DNA from: Cymbomonas tetramitiformis
Lineage: Eukaryota > Chlorophyta > Pyramimonadophyceae > Pyramimonadales > Pyramimonadaceae
Direction: 5' to 3'
Assembly: GCA_001247695.2 (NCBI GenBank)
Contig: LGRX02025845.1
Span: 1-51,421 of the forward strand
Length of the DNA stretch: 51,421 nt
A model generated the notes under the pieces. It made no database searches, was not told the origin of the DNA, and saw nothing but the letters and a program-made list of their open reading frames with translations. Below are positions 43,401 to 51,421 of this stretch, in pieces. How positions within the stretch are numbered: the stretch's first letter is position 1; the number at the start of each line of letters is the position of its first letter. The position numbers and the translations under genes were made by a program.

Positions 43401-43560
43401 TCGTGGCTCCGACGGTTCCCCACCAGACAGCTCAGCCCAGATCTGTCTCCTTCAGGCGCTTGAGAAGCGGCGCCAGAGGTACAGAGCAGTATCAGCTCTG
43501 CTCCTGACAGCCTTCCTTGGCATAGTCCTGACATGTCTCTACCAGAGTGTCTTACTATGA
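40471..43560 (+). CDS. Ty1/copia ORF1: gag-like protein with zinc knuckle and C-terminal hydrophobic segments
   Basis: 1029 codons from ATG 40471. The first half is capsid-like in composition, then a GKGKQKSGKGKGKGK basic run precedes the CCHC knuckle CWTCGSKGHRAADC (residues about 388-401), the nucleic-acid-binding signature of retrotransposon Gag. The next 400 residues are acidic and Ser/Pro/His-rich. Near residue 850 is a hydrophobic stretch (FMSFALFTCFLASASAEA); the last 20 residues form another (ALLLTAFLGIVLTCLYQSVL). Gag proteins of this group are usually a few hundred residues, so this ORF is long. It overlaps the next ORF by 14 nt. CTA TGA at the end could be a +1 shift site. Confidence 0.85.
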   Translation: MSSTPYATPPVLPRRLLTHPPGARKRQLKFGALNGTPTPADAPDTSDLSVCNNLAWELLRKPAEFDALLSVIKGKCVEPGESAKTWKFTSSEKNSRLLLDILVEQLDSRLTLVHPKMALMFDLQNHGLEVPKKANLLLLELLQSLCAGDALRVLRKADRLFPGDGKIALVHLVRHVVPDHEEFSAADFLFAGDRVDLRAGQDPADYIDVFQTSLDTVESDLGPGCTVTISEKARIALFLRRICPVFYKAVHDAYTEEKLDVDSSLSLLTCFRETRAVHRNAGTKLKSPLTAAFYNDAGSHHGGSRGAHGRRGVSDRTPSRQYIPPRRTNPFKGFGSGYRAGVFPRKGGKTGGKGKQKSGKGKGKGKSRVVFDRQTQQFRGECWTCGSKGHRAADCPKLMSAHAFHLDPKLLAEHARTEILAAQFQTAYEESEQALESFCLLHGTPAVVGYQEDSCSDSESEESSHSASQEHGDSDESDDDGDWDGLSEAQQQEWDRLQEHAEAKFQKFCAQSEKVSLSLGRVHFGMFRTGTEQKACDPFPTPPYLLPDIPASAPVSAQHDAPLEVSQHSPQSTAAVVLACCREYHSGQTQQTPHGSALVDHAPQDRADSSVVSARLFAAQCESLSSPVHHTHTVPALTETCSLFAGMTVVQGDSEDSDMYTAPAPTEHSSPHHTHSASLLREGSRSSAVPPPASPLSAPGKSLEQVHWERVWEEDYRSPTVCHGNLLPSKSSLGARGVAPLVTPPPPGPPDLLLSDAGSAVSVSPPASEHRVHTGGTDTAPNFNSINLGGRPTEGSLSPSFLQQCPPVPAPVHESLDLTGDTHMSDTQAPPPPPRRVGRGGVSIFRCAFMSFALFTCFLASASAEALSAAAPVQGVWYGLTLCQPGGEMGGGKSSTAVSQYSQSVQSVQSVWSGDGGLSDGGLPDGGTGITPDWSATRQCSSGDGSGYSSGDGSGYSSGSDWYWQYDSGQHRHYGSPRGSDGSPPDSSAQICLLQALEKRRQRYRAVSALLLTAFLGIVLTCLYQSVLL

Positions 43561-45774
43561 GGAGTTCCTCGTCGAGGCTCACTTTGAGGCTGGTCACCAC
43601 CTGTCACCGATCTCCGCTGTCTGCAGCCCTGTGACTCAGACCTCGCTCTACGGCGCCATGCAGTATGTAGGCGACACAGCTCTGGAGATGTGTACCTGGT
43701 TTGGACTATTCTGTGCACCCCCTTCAGTCATCTTCTCCCAGGACCCCATGATACATCTGTACTCTATCACCGGTTCTGACACTGATGGCATTGTCTGTGA
43801 CTCCGGTGCAACCGGCAATATCACCGGGTCCAGACACAGGATCACTGACCTTGATACCAGCAGGACCATATCCTTCAGTACAGTCATGACTGGACCCGCT
43901 TCACGGACTGATGGCACTGGCACACTGAGACTGATCGGCAGAGACATACTGACGACTGGTGACATTGATGAGTACAGCATTCCTGGCTGCCATTTCAAAC
44001 ACGGCGCCAAAACCCTCCTGTCAACCCGAGTTATGCTCCGGGAGGGTTTCTCATCACCTGACTTCATCAGTATGACATATACCCATCTTGACTCTGGCCG
44101 GATATACTCTATCATTGATGATGGCACATACTATCTTTGGGCAGAGCCAGAGTCAGCAGATGTCAGCTTTCAGGCCTTTCAAGGCAATAAGAAGAGGCAC
44201 AGATCAGGGGACCCATCCGACTGGATGTGGTCCAACAGTCAGTACAGTACCTGGGCTACTACTCATGGTTCTCCTACGGCTACGGCCAAGCTGGGGGAAC
44301 CAGCCTTTGATGTCTCTATGTTCGGCGACTCTCTCCCAGTCGGAGAGGGCAACAATCACCCTGCTCTTCAGCACTATCACAGTCAGAACAGTATATTCTC
44401 CGTCCAGTTGACTGGTTATTACTTCTATGCTAATCCGCCATTCACTATATCTATTCTGGACCGCCTTTTCACTAAAGGCAATGCTGACTTTCCTCTGGAC
44501 CCTCATAATACTGCATATTTCTGGATAGTTCCCTATATGCCATCCCACAGGATCTGGCATAAGACCTGTACTATGGAGGTATTACATATCTGGCCTACTG
44601 GTACTACGGGGTTATTCAGCTACCTTGAGCGACACACCTACACCTCCACACACCCTCTCACCCCAGCTGGTTCTGACGGTGGACCTGGTCGGGTCTTCAT
44701 CGATGGCACACCCTTTCCCATCTGCATCCTCTACCGAGACCGCCACACCCCGATCAGGGTCAGTCCTCCCCTTGAGCTGCATGATGCTCTCGGGCATGCC
44801 TCGATGACCCGTATCCTCCGTCTCTATGACATGCCAGGGGTAGACTTGGGCAGACCACAGTGTTCCAGAGCAGCTCTTGCTTCACTTACCACCTGCTCTC
44901 AGTGGTGTGCAGTCTGTGCTACGACGGGCCTCAAACAAAAACCAGCCCCGAGCAGAGACCGCCTCCGTACCAGTCAGCAACAGCCAGCCCGGAAATGGGC
45001 CTCAGACATGACAGGCCCCATCTCACCCAGTGGCTACAATGGGCACAGATACCGTATCCACTTCATTGACATCTCCACCAGATACCTATTTGTGTTCACC
45101 GTTGCCTCTAAGGCAGACTACTATGTGTGTCTCCTAAGATTCATTGCCTATACCAGATCCCTCTCCTACGGCATTGATGAGCTATTCCTGTCCACCTCTA
45201 CAGTCTCAGACACTGAGATGGTGCTGAGGACTGATTGTGCACCTGAGATGGCAGATGCCAAATGCCGGGCAGCTTACCAGCAGCATGGCATTATCCACCA
45301 GACCTCTTCTCCCACAGTCCATACGGACAATCCTTATGCGGAGAATGTCACTGGCATCCTGTCCCGTATGATCCGATCCATCCTCACAGCTTCTGGACTC
45401 GACCTCAGCTACTGGCCGCTTGCGGCTAAGCATGGTGCCTTGTTGTGGTCCATTACACCACACAAGGAAGTGGTGACTACCCCTATCCACACTATGACAG
45501 GTCATCACTTTCAGTACCGTCGCCTCCGTGCATTTGGTGCACACTGCTATGTGGTTATGGACAGTCAGCAGAGGAACAGCAGACAGCCAGGCATCTCATC
45601 AAAACTTCAGAACAGATCATGGGCAGGCCGCATGGTTGGTATCTCTATGGGCTCTAATGCCTACAAGATCCTAGACACCTCCGACGGCACAGTACATCTT
45701 GTGGGCAAGCCACACTGGATACCTACCTATGAGCACCTGGGCAGATCCATGTCAGCATTCCCAGACACTACTGT
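43547..45774 (+). CDS. Ty1/copia ORF2: protease and integrase
   Basis: In the +1 frame relative to ORF1 with no ATG at its start, so it is probably made by +1 frameshifting at the ORF1 stop. The aspartic protease active site is DSGATG (residues 85-90). The integrase zinc-binding region has LHDALGH near 408 and CSQWCAVC further on. The catalytic core has WASDMTGP (first Asp), LRTDCAPEM (second Asp) and NPYAENVTG (Glu) spaced D-35-E. The order protease-integrase-reverse transcriptase identifies Ty1/copia. The frame stays open to 46156, but homology leaves it near 45775 and continues in another frame. Confidence 0.88.
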
Positions 45775-46655
45775 ATGGCAGCTGACAGAGAGGCTGATGC
45801 TACATTTATTAGGCCATCTCCCTTCTCAGAGACACTCGACTGTACCTATGCCCAGATCATTGAGATCAGCTCATACTACTGCACTTCCGACCGACAGTCT
45901 TACGGCTGTGTGCTTCTCTCTGTTCCGTCGAGGGACAATACCTGGACTGACGTGGTTCATTATGTCAAGTCCACACCCGACGGTACACACTACAGACACC
46001 TGCTGGTGTATGTCGCACACTATAGGAAGACCGTCTCGGTCAATGAGCACTATCCGATCTGGACAGCTGTCAGAGCCCGAGAGAGCCGCAGACATCCATC
46101 ATATGGCGCTATCATCATCTCCACCGACAGAGGCAGCAGCACACCTTATGGTGTAATATTTGAGCCTACTCCAGAGTCTACCTATGGTTGGCATATGGAC
46201 CTTCCTGCTACCCTCGTCAGCTTTCCGTCCACCCATGCCGCCGCCTTCCTTCCCTTCTCCGATGATCCCAACAGAGATGTCCGCCCCGAGTACATACCAC
46301 AGCAGTACACCTCAGCTGACAGCTTCATCAGATCAGGACCCAGAGAGTTGGTGGTGCACATGTTCAATATTTCTGCACCCCAGCTCAAACCGGTCCACGG
46401 TGTCAAGCAGGCACTTTCCACCCCAGAAGCAGTTCAGTGGCAGGAGGCTATGGATGCCGAAGTGGCTGGTCTGGCCGCCGACAATAAAATGGTCCCGGGA
46501 CACCTTCCCTCGGGTACCAAAGGCCTGACCACTCTCTTTGTGTTCTCCAGACCCTTCAAACCAGACCCCTCAGCACCATCTGGCACACGGCAGATCTTCA
46601 AAACCAGACTGTGTGCCAATGGTAAGCAGACATCCCTACAAAATAAGGATTATTC
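45775..46655 (+). pseudogene. Ty1/copia pol continuation and truncated reverse transcriptase
   Basis: Continues pol after a 1-base frame change near 45775. The start of the copia reverse transcriptase is recognisable: VKQALSTPEAVQWQEAMDAE, then the FVFSRPFKP region and IFKTRLCANGKQTSLQNKDY. It ends abruptly at 46655, where TTCCAAGGGCTTGGA repeats begin. The YVDD active site, RNase H and 3' LTR are missing. This copy cannot be autonomous. Confidence 0.85.
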
Positions 46656-47600
46656 CAAGGGCTTGGACCGTCGGCTTGGAACCCCATAGGACCCGGTAGG
46701 ACAGGTATGTGTTTGAGAGGCGTTGGCGTTAACACTGGGAATTCCAAGGGCTTGGACAGCAAATGTCCAGGTCCAAGCCCCGTCCAAGCCGCGGTCCAAG
46801 GGCTTGGACTTGGACATTTGCTATCCAAGCCCTCGGAACCCCCTTGGAATTTACATAAAATTCCAATCGGTTTCCAAGCCGTTAGACCGTCGGTTTGGAA
46901 TACCGTAGGACCCATTTGGACCGTCGGCTTGGAACCCCGTTGGACCCGCTTGGACCATCGGCTTGGATTCCCATAGGATTTTTTTAGATTGGCGATTCCA
47001 AGGGGGTTCCAAATGCTTGGACGGGGCTTGGACCTTGTTAAACGGGCATTCCAATGGGGTTCCAAAGGCTTGGACGGGGCTTAGACTCTGCCAAACGGTG
47101 ATTCCGAGGAGGGTCCAAGGGCTTGGACGCTGCAAAAAAACAGGTTCCAAAGGGGTTCCAAAGACTTGGACGGGTCTTGGACTCCGTCAAAAGAAGTTTC
47201 CGAGGGGGTTCCAAGGGCTTGGATAGGACTTGGACTCAGTTAAACAGAGATTCCAACGTGATTCCAAGGGCTTGGAAGCTGTTAAATTAAGGTTCCAAGC
47301 GAGTTCCGAGGGCTTGGACGGGGCTTAGAATCTGTTAAACGAGAATTGCATGGCCAGGTTCCATTGTTCCAAGGCTTTGGAACAATGTTTCCAAAAGCTT
47401 GGACGGACATGTTCCAAAGACTTGGAACCATGGTTCCGAATACATTTATTTTGCTTCATACATTTCATTAATTTCAAACGCTTGGAACCGCATTTCCAAC
47501 GATTTGGAACAACGTTTCCAAAAGGCTTAAACATATATGGCTCCAAAGGCTTAAACGGACATGGTTCCAAAGACTTGGAACCATGGCTCCAAATACATTT
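46656..47600. repeat. TTCCAAGGGCTTGGA repeat domain
   Basis: Dozens of GGCTTGGA/TCCAAGCC words in both orientations. Between about 46993 and 47345 they form about seven diverged units of roughly 50 bp (TTCC-AAGGGG-TTCCAAAGGCTTGGACGGGGCTTGGA...AAACGG). From 47360 to 47600 the pattern becomes GTTCCAAAGACTTGGAACCATGG. An imperfect 23-bp inverted repeat (AGCAAATGTCCA...TGGACATTTGCT) spans 46757-46826. The family returns at 49300, 49540, 50205-50330 and 51275-51421. Confidence 0.8.
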
Positions 47601-48750
47601 ACAGTGAGAATATGCAGGTATGCAGGGTCGTTAAGGGGTACTGCGCAGTTCCAAAATACACTTGCAATTGTTGCTACATTGTTTTCATGTTTCTTTGCAC
47701 ACATACATTATGATGTCGTGTGCATGCTGTACACAGAAAGTTTAAAGGTTGCGATGCTAAGTTGCAAATACGTCATCATCATTGGATAAATAACATTACT
47801 TGACAGAGTTACAAGTGCGTGGGATCTAGGTTCAGGCTAATAATGCTATCACAAGTCAGGGATTCTACCGAAAGCTGCAAGCTTTCGAAACTACTCTTAA
47901 AACTACTCTAATTAGTTTGAAACTTTTAAATTGAAATCTGTTCCGCTAATTGCAAGCACTGACGCACTTGAAACACGACCTGCGAACATGCCGCAAAACA
48001 GAACAAAATCAGCGTTCATCAGACGCCGAACCGCAAGTAAAATAATAAACTTCAGTCAACGAAACGCAAATCAGATCCAACGTTTAAACAGTCTTACCTG
48101 CGATAGAGCAATTCTCGACCCGGGCGGTACCAATCCCTGAAAAAGTAAAACACAAAGCTCAGTTCTACACGCATATGTGGAAAACATACCGGCGTGTTAT
48201 GGCCGATTCTCGAGCATCGGTACTATTTTGGGCTGACGCTATTTTTAAAAGTGCAGGTTTGTGGGATTAATGATACGGTGTTGCTACTACGATGATGCTG
48301 AACTGTTTTCAAACAAAATGCTGAAAACAACTCTGCGCGCGCAACATGCAAGGCTGCTAGATAACGGCAGGTACGTTCAAGAACTGTCGTTGCGGCATTC
48401 TCGGTGTCACAGCGAATTGAGCCCGTACCGTTTGAATAACTCCGCCGCAGAGATCTTTCAGACTTCCTGGAATCGCGTTTACGTCCCGGACCCGAGCGTC
48501 ACCGGAGAATTTCCTGCAGATCTCCACAAAGTAATCTTGCGAAAAATGAGAAGAAAGAAGACACGGCTAAGCTCATATAGATAATTACAGTACAAACCTG
48601 GACATACAATACTGCAAGTCTTCGACGGCGTTGAGGTGAAATATGAAGTTCCGTATTGTAAAGTGTCGGGTCTTCACTGTGTCCACAGTCCACAGTCACA
48701 GAGTACCGTTCGTCTAGCCATTTGAAAATCCATCGTCTTCAAAGGTCGCG
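47601..48750. other. No confirmed gene; one possible small ORF
   Basis: An ORF at 48261-48584 (plus, 107 codons) is rich in Arg, His and Leu and ends in a basic RKMRRKKTRLSS tail. It has no recognised domain, and no splice partners could be identified. The rest is unremarkable AT-rich sequence. Confidence 0.35.
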
Positions 48751-48880
48751 ATACTCGCGATTACTCGCGATTACTCGCGATTACTAACGATTACTCGCGA
48801 TTACTCGCGATTACTCGCGATTACTCGCGATTACTCGCGATTACTCGCGATTACTCGCGATTACTCGCGATTACTCGCGA
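48751..48880. repeat. 10-bp satellite TTACTCGCGA, 13 units
   Basis: Thirteen consecutive 10-bp units, nearly all identical; the first is ATACTCGCGA and one reads TTACTAACGA. TCGCGA palindromes recur every helical turn. Confidence 0.97.
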
Positions 48881-49247
48881 TTCTACTACGTACGGCGAAA
48901 GACTGAGCAGTCGATCCAACCATTCGTGCACGACGAATCCAATTTAATCTTCGATCTGAGCAGTCCATCGCTATACTGTATATTTCTGTTTTCTGGACTG
49001 TTGCTTTTTATTTTTGGAGCAAGTCCTTCTACAGAATTCGTCGCAGCTCTATTTTTAGAAATTTTCCGTAAGATGTGCATAATTGACGGTAGAAAACAAT
49101 TTTTCTGCATTTTTCACGTCGCTGCATATCAAAAACATCGGGGCCAAACATATGTCCACTTTTCAAAAAAACAGAAAATTTTCCGAAATTTTGTTTTTTG
49201 GGCTTTTTACACAAAAAACAGCCAAGTGTTAAGCTTTGAAATAAGAG
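48881..49247. other. No gene recognised
   Basis: AT-rich. An ORF at 48926-49390 is hydrophobic at its start but has no recognised domain and enters the duplicated repeat at 49248, so I do not call it. Confidence 0.4.
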
Positions 49248-49587
49248 GCTTCACTTTGGAATTCCGGGGGCATGGAATTTCTCAAGTGGGAGCAAATGTC
49301 CCATTCCAATGGACTTCCAAGGGCTTGGATAAACCCCCAGAAGTGGACCTAGTCGATTTTTACCAAAAAAGTTCCATGCCATTGGTTTAAGTGGGCCAAC
49401 CCGTTGGAATATTGGTCCTTAGGTGATTTTTGCAATCCTCAAAACGTTCTAAATAACTTTGTGCGATTCCAATGCTTCACTTTGGAATTCCAGAGGCATG
49501 GAATTTTTCAAGTGGGAGCAAATGTCCAGTTCCAATGGACTTCCAAGCCTCTGGATTAATCCCCAGAAGTGGACCTAGTCGATTTTA
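49248..49587. repeat. Direct duplication of about 112 bp, 226 bp apart
   Basis: GCTTCACTTTGGAATTCC starts copies at 49248-49360 and 49474-49587. Both close with GAAGTGGACCTAGTCGATTT and contain CAATGGACTTCCAAG. Confidence 0.85.
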
Positions 49588-49632
49588 AAGATGGCTTTTT
49601 CCAAACCGATGGACACCGTAATCCCTGGCCTG

Positions 49633-49777
49633 TCCGGGCGCCCGGATTGTGCCTAAAAACGTAGAAACCCTGATGTAAAGGCGACAAACCGGACTTTTGC
49701 CGAATGTTGAAGGTATTTAATTCCGACCGCCCGGAACTACGTTCCCACGCGCCGGACCATGGGTCCGGGCGCCCGGA
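49633..49777. repeat. Two perfect TCCGGGCGCCCGGA palindromes
   Basis: The 14-bp palindrome occurs at 49633-49646 and 49764-49777, each followed by a similar TTGTGCCTAAAAAC/ATGCATCTGAAAAC segment. CCGCCCGGAAC and CGCGCCGGACC lie between them. Confidence 0.85.
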
Positions 49778-49843
49778 ATGCATCTGAAAACCTTACAAGT
49801 CCAGTCAGACAACTCACACTTCTTACATGGATTCGCAGGAATA

Positions 49844-50192
49844 ATGGCTAGGCAAAGGCGTGGACTAGCTCGAAACGAGAACGCGGAAGGCACTCCATGC
49901 CCATGCGATCAATGCAGACTCCGATTTTGCTACTCCAAAAAAACAGGTTAGGCGGCATTTGATCCTACATCCGCCCGTCGCACGCCTCTCCAATGACCGA
50001 GATCATGAAGAAAACGACTCTCTTGACGGTGCCGAAAGTGTGAATGATGACGGTGAGACGGATCCACCATCAGAGACGGACGAAGAGGAAGAACACGAGG
50101 ATGACACATATCTTCATGACCATGCCGAACGGATGCTCCGGAAGATCCGTGAAAACTTCTTCAGCCCGATTGAGTATGCATCGTCCGACTCG
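49844..50192 (+). pseudogene. Zinc-finger (transposase-like) N-terminal exon with a homopolymer frameshift
   Basis: Begins ATGGCTAGG at 49844. CPCDQC is followed, after a frame change in the A7 run at 49937-49943, by VRRHLILH, giving a C2H2/BED-type finger (C-x2-C and H-x3-H). One extra A explains the frame change. Downstream is a very acidic stretch (SETDEEEEHEDDTYLHDHAE), then a donor GTGAGT at 50193. N-terminal Cys/His modules followed by acidic linkers occur in CACTA/En-Spm-type transposases of plants and algae, which is the likeliest origin. The catalytic part is absent; repeat sequence follows. Confidence 0.5.
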
Positions 50193-50204
50193 GTGAGTTC
50201 TAAA

Positions 50205-50330
50205 TCCCGTCCAAGCCGTTGGAACCATTATTTAACAATATCCAAGCCCCGTCCAAGCCTTTGGAACAACCTTGGATTCCCCCACGAAGAAGAGTCCAAG
50301 CATCGTCCAAGCCTTTGGAACACCTTTAGA
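50205..50330. repeat. Further TCCAAGCC repeat copies
   Basis: Four CGTCCAAGCCNTTGGAAC-type units directly after the donor site of the transposase-like exon. They belong to the family at 46656. Confidence 0.75.
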
Positions 50331-50389
50331 GCCATCACTTAATGTATCGGTCACGTTAAATTGACCTGGAAAGTGATTTTCGAATTTCG

Positions 50390-50640
50390 AATTTGGTTTT
50401 TTTGCTCTACGTTAGATTTCGAAATTTCGATTTGGCTGATTTTGCTCTACGTTAGATTTTCAGATTTCAGTCTTCGGGATGCTGGATTTTCGAATTTTGG
50501 ATTTGTTTTTTGCTCTACGTTAGATTTTCGAAATTTCGATTTGGCTGATTTTGCTCTACGTTAGATTTCAGATTTCAGTCTTCGGGATCGTGGATTTCGA
50601 ATTTGGATTTGTTTTTTTGCTCTACGTTAGATTTCGTGGG
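50390..50640. repeat. AT-rich tandem repeat of about 109 bp, 2.5 copies
   Basis: TTTGCTCTACGTTAGATTT occurs near 50400, 50438, 50510, 50547 and 50617, alternating between two contexts, so the long period is about 109 bp with an internal partial duplication. Confidence 0.85.
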
Positions 50641-50948
50641 TCAGCTTCGGAACACTGGGTTTCGGACTTTGGGATGCATATCTTAAATTGGAGTGCTTCG
50701 CAAATACAGGCAATTAATGCCAATTATCTTGCCTGCACGGACCACCTGGTACCCGTCCGTCATAGAAGCCTCCCTTTAACATGGGGATGCTGGACGGTTA
50801 GAGTACTGACCACGACGGGTGGGTTACTCTACACGAGTAGCACACCGGAAGTGGCCAGGCTCGAAAATCGTCCATCCCTTTCCACAAGATTGGGGCCCGG
50901 TAGAGACCGGGGTGCGATTTTCGAGGAGCATTTCTCCTGAAAGGAAGA

Positions 50949-51185
50949 GTGCTCTGGTGTGGTTGTTGTCTCGAACAGGGACACGAGCCAGACTCAGCCC
51001 CACGAAAGGGATTGCTTTTCTTCGATGGTGCATGCCGCTTTAACGCGTCGCCGGATTTGAGGCAAGCCTCGTTCGGGGTAGCACTCTGCTCAGAACAAGG
51101 TCAACAGTGGACCCGGGACTACGGGCGCCTTGGATCCAATTTAACAGCTTCCAAGTCACTTCACTTAGTGTATCGGTCTCGTTGA
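50949..51185 (+). pseudogene. RNase H-like domain fragment of a retroelement
   Basis: The segment GLLFFDGACRFNASP, then QASFGVALCSEQG and YGRLGSNLTASKSL, matches the first strands of a type-1 RNase H fold, including the first catalytic Asp in FDGAC (51024-51026) and the asparagine-rich turn near the second motif. It stops at TGA 51183-51185 before the later catalytic residues. Such domains end the pol of LTR elements and some LINEs. No reverse transcriptase precedes it. Fragmentary. Confidence 0.45.
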
Positions 51186-51274
51186 GCACCACGTGCTGCC
51201 AAGTCAGAACCTACCAGTTGTAAATATACTGTAATATATAACACGCATTGTACAGATAATACTAACTTACCTGG

Positions 51275-51421
51275 AGTTCCAAAGGGGTTCCGAAGGCTTG
51301 GATGCGCCTTGGAATCCGTCAAACGCAAGTTCCGAAGCGGTTCCAAACCATTGGACTAAGCCTGGACACCATAAGATATCGCTTCCATAATCGTTCCAAA
51401 GGCTTGGACGGTCTTGAACTG
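51275..51421. repeat. TTCCAAAGGCTTGGA repeat copies at the right edge
   Basis: GAGTTCCAAAGGGGTTCCGAAGG-type units of about 50 bp resume and run off the window. Same family as 46656-47600. Confidence 0.8.

Noticed and set aside
45775..46156. Continuation of copia ORF2 in its original frame
   Set aside because: Homology and composition switch to the other frame near 45775; the remaining open stretch is a shadow.

Overview
The window is nuclear DNA of a microbial eukaryote, most likely an alga. The evidence is a 17-exon DEAD-box RNA helicase gene with GT-AG introns, Ty1/copia and LTR-type retroelements, several unrelated satellite families, and plant-type telomere-like units (TTTAGGG) inside introns. 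A green-lineage (prasinophyte-like) alga fits, but nothing here fixes the species. Nothing bacterial, organellar or CRISPR-like was found.

Layout. 1-1301: a G-rich minisatellite (core near CACACGCATCTGGGGGCA) split by a 673-bp TIR element with a 4-bp target duplication. 1302-13.0 kb: an HUH-endonuclease (Rep-type) element. It starts with a perfect 11-bp hairpin at the satellite edge and encodes a Rep-like protein. An 83-nt intron can be inferred in it; there is one frameshift, and a 9.9-kb LTR element (element A, 2442-12361) interrupts it with an exact 5-bp duplication. Removing element A and one duplication copy restores the reading frame. 13.18-13.83 kb: an alternating 87/74-bp satellite. 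14273-21692: the only clearly intact cellular gene, a 541-aa DEAD-box helicase whose exons all join in phase. At least six of its introns carry tandem duplications, one of which copied an exon. 21.7-29.3 kb: no convincing gene; foldback elements and 31-, 37- and 35-bp minisatellites. 29308-39521: element B, a diverged sister of element A with its own 5-bp duplication. 39.5-46.66 kb: a Ty1/copia element with a very long gag-like ORF, protease, integrase and a truncated reverse transcriptase. 46.66-51.42 kb: a repeat domain built on TTCCAAGGGCTTGGA-type motifs, with a zinc-finger transposase fragment and an RNase H-like fragment.

Most unusual system. Elements A and B have TG...CA direct terminal repeats (570 and 599 bp, two mismatches per pair) and 5-bp target duplications, so they look recently integrated. 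Their roughly 9-kb bodies have no gag or pol, no ordinary tRNA primer site, and no ORF kept in frame between the two copies. The bodies instead carry recurring hairpins, some with compensatory base changes, a dispersed GGG-WTG-CAG-CCC motif, and a permuted tRNA-Arg-like module. At one homologous site each holds a different minus-strand exon with a 3' splice site and stop codon; both exons are in the same phase. The bodies may be structured-RNA or antisense-gene carriers moved by a partner element; this is inference.
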